Assembly: GCA_024509875.1 (NCBI GenBank)
Contig: JAMPIV010017546.1
Coordinates: 62,001 to 126,000, forward strand
Direction of reading: 5' to 3'
From: Oreohelix idahoensis
Lineage: Eukaryota > Mollusca > Gastropoda > Stylommatophora > Oreohelicidae
Length of the DNA: 64,000 nucleotides
The notes beneath the pieces are model-generated. The model saw nothing but the letters and a program-made list of their open reading frames with translations. It was not told where the DNA came from and searched no databases. Numbering within the stretch: position 1 is the first letter of the stretch; each line of letters starts with the position of its first letter. Positions 24,340 through 34,480 of the stretch are shown here, in pieces. Made by a program: the position numbers and the translations under genes.

Positions 24340-25019
24340 CCTTTTTGGGACATATCATTGGATCGGGATATATCCGAACGTTACCTAGTACAGTCTCAAA
24401 AATTCTAAACATAGCAATTCCTCAGACGAAGAAACAGGTCAGGAGTTTGTTAGGACTTGTTCAATATTACAGTAGATTCATACCAAACTTGTCATCCATC
24501 ACGGCTGTATTGTCTTCATTGTTAAAAAAAGATATGCCGGTGAAGGTGACATGGACTGGTACATGCAATGAAACTTTCAACAAAATTATAAATTTGTTCT
24601 CACATGAACCAATTTTAAGACTTCCCGATGCTTCCAAAAGATTTTTCTTACGAACAGATGCTAGTAACTACGGCATTGGTGCATGCCTGCTCCAGAACCA
24701 TGACGGCATTCTACACCCCACCTTATATATATCAAGAAAGCTGAAGCCGGCTGAAACAAAGTATTCCACAGTCGACAAGGAACTTTTGTCTGTGATCTGG
24801 GCAATAACGAAGCTGGAGAAATTCTTACTCGGTGCCCCCTTTACCATACAGACGGACCAACGTGCGGTCGCATCCTTGCGTCGATCCAACCACAAAAGCC
24901 AAAAACTTGCCAGATATTCAATCATCCTACAGCCATTCGAGTTCTCCATTGAACACATACCTGGCACTGAAAATTGTGTGGCAGATGCGTTGTCACGTAA
25001 TCCTATTGACGACGAATAA
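24340..25019 (+). pseudogene. pol: RT thumb and RNase H of element B
   Basis: The frame resumes at F-L-G-H-I-I-G (about 24342) right after the TA gain and runs to TAA at 25017-25019. It holds the RT connection (V-R-S-L-L-G-L) and the RNase H domain: D in R-T-D-A-S-N-Y-G (about 24655), E in D-K-E-L-L (about 24780), D in T-D-Q (about 24854), and the closing V-A-D-A-L-S-R (about 24980). All four acidic positions of RNase H are present. Nothing follows, so RNase H, not integrase, ends Pol. Confidence 0.92.
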
Positions 25020-26075
25020 TCAACATTGACACTCTTAAACTACATCAATCAGAACTACATTGGATTGAACGAAGTATCAACTATAAAGGAACTAACCTTG
25101 CCTTCAATTCAAACTTTATAAACACTATATGCATCACAGAATTGAACGACAAGACAATCAAGGTATATATACTTACATTCGAACTTCGTATAATATCCAT
25201 ACACGATATACGAATATCATTGAACAATCATGGAATAATATCTGACGACAAGTCGAACTTATTATCCTATGGACTCTTAATTCTTCGATGCAGTTATAAA
25301 TGACATTTCTTTCCGACGTGGACATTTGAACACTTTTGCCTAAAAGAATTCATCAGGATCAAGACTACGGATGGATCATCATATCCTATACTAATTAATT
25401 AGTTAACTTAACTTCTTAATTGAATTATTATCAATAAAATGAAATGTGAGAAAAAAAAATGAAATGAAAGAACAAAAAAAAAAAAAGAGAACGAAATACT
25501 AAAAGAAGAAATTATGAAAAGAGAAAATAAATCTCACACAAGTATTAGATTAATAATTTTTTTTTAATGTACCTATACAGTATTTAGTTAGTTAAGTTAG
25601 TTAGTTATTATTCACTAACACTTAACACACACAATTAAGTTAAAACTTATATTCGAATTTCTTTCTATTTCTTCTTACTTAGTTTGTCTTTTCTTCTCTC
25701 ATAACATCGCATTACATTAGAACCTTAATAATTTAACTCTTAGTTTAATTAATTAATTTAATTTTAATTAGTCAAATTAATTCCTATATGACATACTAAT
25801 ACGACAGACCTTACTTTAATTTAATTTTATCATTCACTATTAACATTGGACATTTATTTAGTTGATATAATGACATGTATAATATTGATATATAATGTGA
25901 TTTATGATTAGATGACTATGACAAATAGTTAGTTGACACGACCGCAACACGGTTCTACTCAGAACATCGTCGGCCATATGTCACAATTGTGTTAAATTTT
26001 TTTGAAAAATTGTTAAGTCGGATAGATATTGAAAAAAAAATCTATCGATTTTTTTTTCCCCGGTGTACAGGGAAT
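25020..26075 (+). other. 3' untranslated region of element B
   Basis: About 1.06 kb, AT-rich, with A-runs near 25447-25485 and T/A-runs at 26032-26058. The bases just before the LTR (GTGTACAGGGAAT) form only a weak polypurine tract. C has a comparable long 3' region. Confidence 0.6.
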
Positions 26076-26900
26076 TGTTACGGTATATGATATTAACGCC
26101 GTCTGCTAAAGGTTACCAGACGTGCAATTATAAAGGTTAAGACATTTAATATATTGCGATAGATGTTTCAATTAATGAACGCTTTATACACGATCGATTA
26201 TGACGTGTATAGCGTTGTTTAGGACACAGTCGGTAACTAAGAAACGCTACCCTTTTCACATAGACCGTCAAGCTGTTAAGACGCGTTTGACTCTCCTTCC
26301 AATGTTGGGCATGGTATTGCCATACAGATATATTTTATGCAAGTACGGACATGGGTCAGTCCATTGCTATTATGAAGATTTGAAATGATTAAAGGTCAGT
26401 ACGAAAGTAAAAATTAAGGAAGGATGAATTACAGTCCATAGTATTTGATTTTGCCAGACTCATAGACTCACTGTCGGCCGTTGGAAACCCCAACCGCGCG
26501 TGCATACAGCTATGACAATCTGCATACAGTAATTTGATTATTGGACAAGGACTGATAGGATATCTACATATCTATGCCATATATTTTCAAGTTATAATAT
26601 GTACCTTTGTGATCAACATGCATGAATCGTTTTGATGTGTAAACTGTATTAAATGTTGGTGGACTCAATGGAACCGACTTGTCACATCAATCGTATTCCA
26701 AGTCATTCAATTATTGTTCAGAATCTTCCACCCCTGCATTCGCGTAATCTTACATAGAAGGCACGATACACGATCACTCAAGAATATCAAGAAGATAAAA
26801 CAATGGCCAGACATTTATAACTGTTTTATTAATATCACATGGAACATTATTCAGAGCTAACCAAACCACGCCTTGCAACAGACCACTTCCACTTGCAACA
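26076..26900 (+). repeat. 3' LTR of element B
   Basis: 825 bp from TGTTACGG to TTGCAACA. It matches the 5' LTR throughout except the 13-bp duplication, and is followed by AGTAA (26901-26905). Confidence 0.94.
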
Positions 26901-26905
26901 AGTAA
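26901..26905. other. Right target-site duplication of element B (AGTAA)
   Basis: Partner of 17809-17813; it belongs to the E integrase coding sequence on the minus strand. Confidence 0.93.
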
Positions 26906-29599
26906 CACCAAAACTTTCTCTCCTGTTTCCAGTTCTCTCTCTTTCGCGACTTTCCTGTATCGGTTAGCGTGCTTGGTGCGTGCTCGCTTAAAGTTAGTCG
27001 TTGCTAGGTCCCACCCTAGTTTCAACCTTTCCTTTAAAACCGACACATATTTACTTGCTGAGACGACTGTCTCATCCGCCTTCTCGTCTGTCAGAGACTG
27101 AAGTAAGGCTTCCAGCGGGCCCTTAATGGGTCTGCCGAATAAGAGTGTCGCTGGCGGAAATCCTGTGGAAGTATGAGGAGATTCTCTGTAGCCAAATAAA
27201 GCTCCAGGAATACAAAGGTCCCAATCTTCAGGTTTCACTTGTGCCAGTTTACTTAGCAGCATGTTGAGGTTTCCATTAGCACGTTCCACGAGCCCATTTC
27301 CGGTCGGAGTATATGGCTTAGTGTGGATGTGTTGGGTCCTCAAGATCTTAACGATCTCATCCATCAACAGGTTTCGGTATGGAGATCCGTTATCCGTCAA
27401 CACTTGCTGCGGGAATCCCAACCGAGTGAAAATCTGCACGAGGGTTTCTGCGACATGCTTGGCATCTGCGCATGTTAGCGGGATAGCTTCTGCCCATAAA
27501 GTGCATGTATCGACTAAGGTCAGGATAAACCTGTTCCTTCTTTTAGTCCTTTCTAAGGGTCCTAAAATGTCGATCACAACCCGTTCGAATGGTGTTCCCA
27601 TTATTGGCATTTCACCCATGTGGACTGGGGGTGTCCGTTGCTTGGGTGGTACACGTTGGCACTGGGCACAGGATTTGACGTACCTGATAATATCAGTGTT
27701 TACTCCTGGCCACCAATAATGAGTGGTTATCCGTTGGTTTGTGGCGTTCTGTCCCATATGTCCGCTGAAGGGAAGAGAGTGCCCCATTTCTAGGATTTGG
27801 CTTCTGTACTGTTTCGGTACTAGGAGCTGGTTGTAACCTTGGTCAGGCTTGCCCGTTCTCCGATAAAGTACGCCATCCTTAGAAAAAATGTCCCCGTGCT
27901 GTTTGGGTTCCTTAGCCATGGGCAGTTTCCTAAAGCAGGGTGCCAAAGTAGGGTCCTTGTATTGCGCTTCTTTAAGTTCCATAGGTAACAAATTAGGCAC
28001 AGGCTCCCGTTCCTTCTTGGTTTGCCCTCTTGTAGTTACCGCTGCCACAATCGGCTCTTCCGGTTTCCCAATACACACGTATCTCCCGCCGAGTATGACT
28101 GGGTAGATGGGATCATCCATAACAGCTGCTTTGATCATGCCTCTGACAAAATCAGAGTGTATCTCCACCAATGCAATGGGAAGCGCTGTAGGTGCATCAC
28201 TCTTACGAACTCCACAAAGTTGGACGGTCTCTGCTGTCTCTTGACCGGGTTTAACCAGGTTTCTGGCAACAATGCAATCGTAAGAAAGCCCCGTGTCAAA
28301 TACGCAAGAAGTTTGAGAACCGTTCAAAATAACAGTACCTCGCGTTGAGGGTCCATCCCCAACAGGTTGGGAATCACTGTCAATAATTCCACCTTGCGAG
28401 ACTGTTAATAAGCATCCGATGCGTTTCGGCTCGGTGTGCTCGGTCTGATCATATGTCCCGTGCTCAGGGGTTCTCCCTTTGCCACCTTGTCCTTTCTGGC
28501 TACGCTGCCATGTAGGGCGGTCGGGTTGATCAGACTGTTTGGGGTGGTTGGGGTACTTGTTCTTGTAGAACTTGGATTTTTCAGGAGGGGGGTTTTGAGG
28601 TCCAGTTTCTCTGTGGTTATTTAGGTTAGAAGCCTGAGAAGATTGCTCAAGGTTATGTTTTCGAAAATGCTCCTCTGTCGGTTTCCGCTTTGTGGCCGGT
28701 AGTTCAGCCAGCGCATTGTGATAACGCTCAGACTTTTCCAAAATGTCTTCAAGTTTTTCTGCCCCCTGCTCAGCGAGAAATCTCCGGGTATCAGCAGACA
28801 AAGTGTTCTTTATTTGTTCTGTTAAAACAAATTCCTCAAGACCTTCATGGGTAGAGGGGAGCTGCGAGAGCTCAAGGCACTTTGTCAAATATCCCTTTAG
28901 CCGGGAAGAGAACTGGTGAAAAGATTCAGAATTCTCCTTTCTGCTGTTGCGAAACAGTTGCAAAAATTTGCGAGCGTTCATTTCAAAGCGCTCCAGTAAC
29001 GCTTTCTTCAACACATCATAATCGTCTTGTTGGCTACTTTCCAGCTTAGAATAAACATCATAAGCAGAACCTTTTAGGGCCTGGGAAAGTTTCATATTCC
29101 AACGCGACCTCTCTAACCCGTACAGAGTTGCAATTTTCTCAAATTTTTCTAACCATGTGTCAATCTTCTCATTTGGACAAGGAAAAGATTCTAGAGTGAA
29201 AGACATGGCGTTTAGTTGAAGAGATTGAGTGTTAGAAGGATCAGTTAAGGAGGAATGAGGAGAAGATTCTCCATTGCTGGAGGTAGAGGCAGCACCACGA
29301 CTTTGGAGTTCTAGAGCTTTAAGCGCCAGCTCATGCTGTCGTCGTTGCTCATTTTCTCTTTCCTCGTGCTGCATCCTGCGAATTTCCATTTCCTCGTCCA
29401 TCTTCTTCTGCTGTAATAGACGGTCTTCCGCTTCTTTCCTCTCCGCTGCTTCTTCTTTCCTCTTTAGTTCCTCTTCTATCCTCTCCGCATCATATCTCTC
29501 AAGTTCGTCCCCGACAAAAGCTTTCGCTTCTTCTCCTTCCAGTCCCTCCTCTCTCGCTTCGTCCCTGAGGAGTTGTCTAAGCTTTGCCCTCTCGGCCAT
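26906..29599 (-). pseudogene. gag-pol: Gag-protease-integrase polyprotein of element E, interrupted by B
   Basis: It starts at the ATG complement 29599-29597 and stays open for about 898 codons up to the B insertion. Residues about 25-110 are a coiled coil. The SCAN-like capsid (about 130-300) contains W-N-M-K-L-S-Q-A-L-K-G. A basic linker (300-410) lacks any zinc knuckle. The protease D-T-G is near residue 433. The integrase HHCC domain (H-S-L-P-F-S-G-H and C-A-Q-C-Q, about 605-650) and catalytic core follow: D in V-I-D-I-L-G-P (about 675), D in T-D-N-G-S (about 736), E in L-V-E-R-A-N-G (about 771). No stop or frameshift is seen before B, unlike A, B and C. The C-terminal domain continues at 17808. 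Confidence 0.93.
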
Positions 29600-30200
29600 A
29601 TTATGTCAGTGACTGAGACACGTGGAGATAGAAAATAGGAAAAAGAATAACCTGGTTCCTAACACTTACGAGAAAAAATTTCCAAAAATACAAAAGATGA
29701 TATCCTTAACCCTGAAAAATAAGTTGCTACAGTGGAAAACACAATGATTATAGCAAAAATTAAAGAGATAAATAATCCCTTAATTTTTAAATCCACTATA
29801 AGTTTACCCCTGAAGACAGTTAGGGTGAGGGAGGCAATTAATCTGGACGAATAGTCCGAAACGCACTCCTTAACTTTAGTTCAAATACCTTCCTGCTTCA
29901 GAACCCTTGTGAATGTTATACACTCACAAAACTTTACCAGCGTTTAGTATTACAATCAACATTAATTAACATGTATTCCGACAAAATCAACCTGTAAACC
30001 AAATGTATAATGCTTCTTTATGCTGTGGAAAAAAACTTATCAGTTTGTGTGGTCAGCACGCTCGTACACAGATCATTAGTCTAGGGGATAAATTATTTAA
30101 AGATATAACAACTCACAAGACATCACACTCTTACTCTATTACAGAATAAAAATCTTTAAAGACGAGCTGATATTAGTCTTCCTATTCTAAGTTAAAAAAT
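29600..30200 (-). other. Leader of element E
   Basis: About 600 bp between the primer site and the gag start, AT-rich, with no frame of note. Confidence 0.6.
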
Positions 30201-30218
30201 CCGTCGGGCGAGACCCCA
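30201..30218 (-). promoter_or_regulatory. Primer-binding site of element E (tRNA-Pro-like)
   Basis: On the minus strand TGGGGTCTCGCCCGACGG begins two bases after the LTR end CTACGACA. It resembles the D site (TGGGGTCTCGCTCC) and, more loosely, the tRNA-Pro primer site. Confidence 0.6.
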
Positions 30219-30220
30219 TT

Positions 30221-32744
30221 TGTCGTAGATTTTTTGAAAGGAAATTAAGACTTTGGTTGGTCCCTTCTGAATAGATAGAATCAGTGATAGCTGCTGTGAG
30301 AGTTAATACAGAAATAGATCTTTCCACGAGTGCAGTGGTAGCGAATCAATAGAACGGTCCCCTGGAAAAAGACAAGATGCTTCTCTCTCTCAGGCCTATC
30401 TTCTACGACACTTATGTAAGAGTCGGACAGACTATTGACAACATATGCTAATATGTAATGAACATACCACTCACGTGCACACACACCAGTGACAACAGGT
30501 AGACACACAGACGTGGGAAGACTATCAAAATGATTACATATATATATTCTGAACGAGCTGACCAACACGCTGCTTTTAGTTTCAAAGGGAAGTTTTTATT
30601 TATCAGCTAAAAATTTCCTCACAACACATAAAATTCATCAAGAAAAGAAAATAAACATATACACGTGGTCAAAGCAATAATCAATGAAATTGCTACAAGA
30701 AATGATAGACCCCGATATGATCTCATCCCCTCAAGGTAAGCCCACAGTCCCGTTATGAGTAAAGTGAAAGCCAGGAGAGTCAATGATACATATGAGTTTG
30801 TCTAATAATTTTTCTTTCTTTCCTCGTAAACAAATATGAACCGACTTAGATGTAGTAGGTTTTAACCTGAGGGAAGTCAAAAAAATATTCTTGCATTGAC
30901 AACAAGTTTCATAAATGGAATTACAAACATGGGTGAAATTCACATACCTCACACCGTCTACTTTCACTTGGTTCTTTCATCAGGGCCCTGTACTAATTAC
31001 ATACGTGATGTAGCTTGCCGTCTGGCGCAACCTTGGTAACATTCACACCCTTTGTCTGTTCTGTCGTTCACTGAAACGGATCCCAGCTCTACAGAGTGGT
31101 TTGCTGGTTTTGATTTTTTCTCAGAAATTTCTCCGGGGAGCATCAGCTTCAGGCGTCAGCTATTTCAGACTAAAGTTAGTGTATCTTGACTCACGAAGTA
31201 AGAATTAGGGTTAAGCGAGCACACAATGTCAGAACACGAGGTTTCCCTAAATTAGGAAAATGACCGGTGGACAGCTTCTCTCAACAGATAATCAGGGTTC
31301 ACAACACATTTGGTCAAAAAGATGTCGGAAAGTTTAATGCTATGAATAATGTTACTTGCCACAAGGGCTGTACTTTAGAATATCGTTTCTGGAAGGACTA
31401 ATTCAGGCACACTGGGCCCGTTATTTCAGTTCACGTTAAAGTTCTTGAAAAGCTTACGACCAAGTCTTTAAGAGAAAAGTTTTTTTTTTTTTTAGTCTTC
31501 ACAGGATAGGTTCATCAGTACGTAACGCTGGTATAGTTAGGTTACCACAGAAATCTCTGTATAAAGAAACATATATATGAAATATTTATACATCCTATGT
31601 TTAAGGGTATACTTATATTTTAACTGCGGGCGTAAACCTTAACTTATCATTTAACACCTCCCGTGAAATAAGTTATAGTCATAAATTAATCATCATGAAT
31701 TAGAGATATATATAAATATATTCTCGTCACGACTCATGAGACATCTAGTCTAGCAGTTATAAGTTAGTTTGAAAATTATGTTCTCGTCTGATTATTTAGC
31801 AGTTAAATTAAATTTAGTAATAGCCGACTGAATTTAAGCTGGAAATATAATTTATCCTGCTTTCCACTGAGACACGTCACTAGAAATTAATACAGACTTA
31901 TAAATTATTCGCTCTGCACCAGATCTACCTAGAGAAATAAATAGCGATTTAGCACTTATAAACACTTCACAAAATACTAGATATACTAGATAATAATATA
32001 TGATACCTCAAACACAGAATTCCTAAGAACTAAACCACTTCGATCAAACTAAAGGCCATCTCTTTTAACAGAGATTTTTAGAAATCGAACGAGGCTTGTT
32101 CTAGTCTTGACTGCGCAGTTACTGAGTGATAATGAAATCTAGCTCATTCTAGCATATATGAAAACCCAGACAAAGAGATGAACGTTTATTTCGCAAAAAC
32201 GAAATAATTTCCCCTTTCTCATAACAACTACATAACTAGAAGAGGCTGTCGTAAACTGCCACTTTCTGCGTGTCAGTTGCGAAATCTCAGACAACCTATC
32301 TCCAATGCAGGGCAGTTTTCACACTACAGCTGACCATGGCCCACAGTGAGCGCCGTGTCAGTTTGGGATTTTTCAGACAAATGTCTGAATACTGACCGGT
32401 GCAGATGTAAAGTATCACACCTCACCGGGACTTAAGCCGAGAAGAAGCTCGCGCGCTCGGTGAGAATGTAGACGATTGTCTACGTCCTATGTTCAGCGAA
32501 CCGACTTATCACGCCTTCTGACGCCCTGCAGCCCTGACATCTACGTAATATCGTCCTAGCGCGATACTCAGTGTTGAGAAAGAAACAGGTAAAGTTTAAA
32601 AATACTGAAGAAAATATTTTTCGCAACCGAGTGATGCGAAAAATACAGGAAAAACAAGTATGGAAAGAATATAAATGAAAGGATTAGGGTGAGAGAATAG
32701 GAAGAAGATGTAGGTAATTTAATGACATAAAGACCTACGTGACA
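30221..32744 (-). repeat. 5' LTR of element E, complete (2524 bp)
   Basis: On the minus strand it runs from TGTCACGTAGG (32744) to CTACGACA (30221). The right edge is fixed by GGATC (32745-32749) and by resumed LINE coding, although the truncated partner LTR matches only to 31897. It is long for a Ty3/Gypsy LTR. Confidence 0.88.
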
Positions 32745-32749
32745 GGATC
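32745..32749. other. Right target-site duplication of element E (GGATC)
   Basis: Partner of 15876-15880, lying inside the LINE coding segment for S-G-S. Confidence 0.9.
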
Positions 32750-34480
32750 CAGAGTAGGCTAGACTCTTTTTGAACAGGTCGATCCTAGGTTTGGGCAGAC
32801 GTAACTGATGTAATTGTTGTCCCTCTCTTCTACTGGTTTGAAACAATGATCGTAGGTACAGCGGGCATTGTTAGATAGAATTGTGTGAGTCAGCTTGGCT
32901 TTGTTGTAGAGAAGACGTTTTTGTATTTTTTAGGGACAGTATTTTGGGTTCTTTTCCTGTCCTTGAGTGTGGTATAGTGCGATTATCGGTGATCAGACGT
33001 ACTGTTCTCTTATGCAGGGAGTGCAGTCTCTTCGAGGTGGAAGCAGGGCAACCATCCCATAGTGTAGAGCAGTAATCTAGATGTGCCTGTATATGTGAGG
33101 TGTAGAACAATTATCTAGTGTCTGCGTCTAAGAAGTGTTTTATTTTGCCAGCTGATACGTCTTTTGAGCTAACTGTTTGGTTAAATTCCGCACGTGGGAG
33201 CTCCACTTTAAGTGCTCGTCAATCTTGATCCCTAGAGCTTTGTGTTCTGTTACATGTTCAATTTGTATTGATTCCGCGAGTAGCTGTAGCGATCTTTTGG
33301 TGCAGTTTAGAGTTTCAGTCTGGTGGTAATCAACATAGATTTTGTTTTTGCTGTGTTTACTGGCATACGATTCATATTACTATATTTTGTTAAATTGTTT
33401 ACATCACTTTGAAGAGTCATTTCAAGTTCCACGCAGTCCTTGTCACTAGTGTAGATAGTACAATCATCTACAAAGACGTCACAAGTTGAATATTTTAGAT
33501 GTAGTGACATGTCGTTGATGAACATTGCGAAGAGTAAGGGCCCAAGAATAGAACCCTGCGGCACTCCTGTATCTATCTTCGAGAAATCTGATGACGAGTT
33601 GTTGTGAAGCACTAACTGTTGTCGACCTGCCAGGAATGATTTGATGATGTTTAGTGGATTTGGGGCCTATTCTGAGAGTTTCCAACTTTTGAACCAAGAT
33701 AGTGTGGTCAATCATTTCAAATGCTTTTTTTAAGTCAACAAAAACAGTAGCACCTAATTTTCCATCATTGACGATCGACAGCCAGTTGTCTGCCATTTTG
33801 GCGTGAGCTGTGTGACAGGAATTTTTGGGACTGAAACCTGGCTGGCTATCAATGAGCAGTTTGTTTGTTGTTAAGTGTTGACATGCGTTTCTCTAGTGGT
33901 TTTGAAAGAGATGATAGAAGGGATATTGGTATGTAACTGTTGGGATCGCTATGTGAGCCAGATTTATGGAGAGGATACACTTTGGCAGATTTAAATGCTG
34001 TAGGGAAGTAGTTGTGTGCAATACATTGGTTGTACACATAGGTTAAAGAGTTGCAAACGATGGGTGCAGCGTAACGTAGAATCTTATTGCTGATACCATC
34101 AAGCCCAGATGAATTGTTGTTTTTTGATGCCAAGATATATTTGTGAACTTCATGTACTATTAGGAAAGGAATATGTCTTAGATCTGTTATGGTGTGCTCA
34201 GTGTTGCAGAAATCTGTTAATTTACTAATATTGCAGTCCATAGGCTTTAGTGTCGACTTGAGATGGCCAATTTCTGTTTTGAAGTGGTTACTAAAATGTG
34301 TTGCCGTGAGGGAGCAGCTTTTTGGTAAAGAGTTTAGTAACTTTGATTTGTGTGTTAGTGTTCTAATGGCTGCCCGGACTTCTTTGCTGTTTGCTTTGTA
34401 GTGAATCACCTTTCTGAAATGTAGTTTCTTTTCCTGACGAATGTGGTATTGTACTTTGTTTCTAAATATTCCGTTTTAGG
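32745..34480 (-). pseudogene. CR1-like LINE reverse transcriptase, 5'-truncated, interrupted by E
   Basis: The minus-strand reading begins within the segment after the endonuclease near 34480. It includes the RT motifs G-L-D-G-I-S-N-K-I-L (about 34100), Y-I-P-I-S-L-L-S (about 33930), V-F-V-D-L-K-K-A-F (about 33735), G-V-P-Q-G-S-I-L-G-P-L-L-F (about 33545) and the catalytic F-V-D-D (about 33470). The thumb follows with L-D-Y-C-S-T-L-W (about 33075), then L-P-K-P-R-I-D-L-F-K-K (about 32790). Motifs lie in several frames, so it is dead. The last part continues at 15880. The motif set and tail fit the CR1/L2-like group. RNase H is absent. Confidence 0.88.

Larger units (their letters stand above)
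17814..26900 (+). mobile_element. Element B: full-length Gmr1-like LTR retrotransposon (INT before RT), 9087 bp
   Basis: It has TG...CA LTRs of 838 and 825 bp, the AGTAA duplication, a 1.6-kb leader, one gag-pol reading (20220-25019) and a 1.06-kb 3' UTR. Domain order is Gag, Cys motif, protease, integrase, reverse transcriptase, RNase H. Ty3/Gypsy elements usually carry integrase last; integrase first is the mark of the Gmr1 group. The LTRs look identical apart from a 13-bp tandem gain at the end of the 5' LTR, so insertion was recent. Two indels break the frame, so this copy is probably not autonomous. Confidence 0.95.
15881..32744 (-). mobile_element. Element E: Ty3/Gypsy (Gmr1-like lineage) element, RT deleted, carrying nested element B
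   Basis: On the minus strand: 5' LTR 32744-30221, primer site, leader, gag-protease-integrase (29599 to 26906, then 17808 to 17550), and a truncated 3' LTR (17561-15881). TG/CA ends and the GGATC duplication fix both borders. The 3' LTR lacks the first 847 bp or so of its partner, and coding stops right behind the integrase C-terminal domain. One deletion therefore removed reverse transcriptase, RNase H, polypurine tract and U3. By eye the shared 1.68 kb of LTR differs at about ten sites. B (9087 bp) sits in the integrase tail. Confidence 0.92.

Noticed and set aside
30221..31897. E 5' LTR ending at 31897 where the two LTR copies stop matching
   Set aside because: No target duplication exists there. 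GGATC and resumed LINE coding place the true end at 32744, so the other LTR is truncated.
15881..32744. Element E as a natural RT-less family by design
   Set aside because: The missing U3 in the 3' LTR shows a single post-insertion deletion is enough to explain the lack of RT in this copy.
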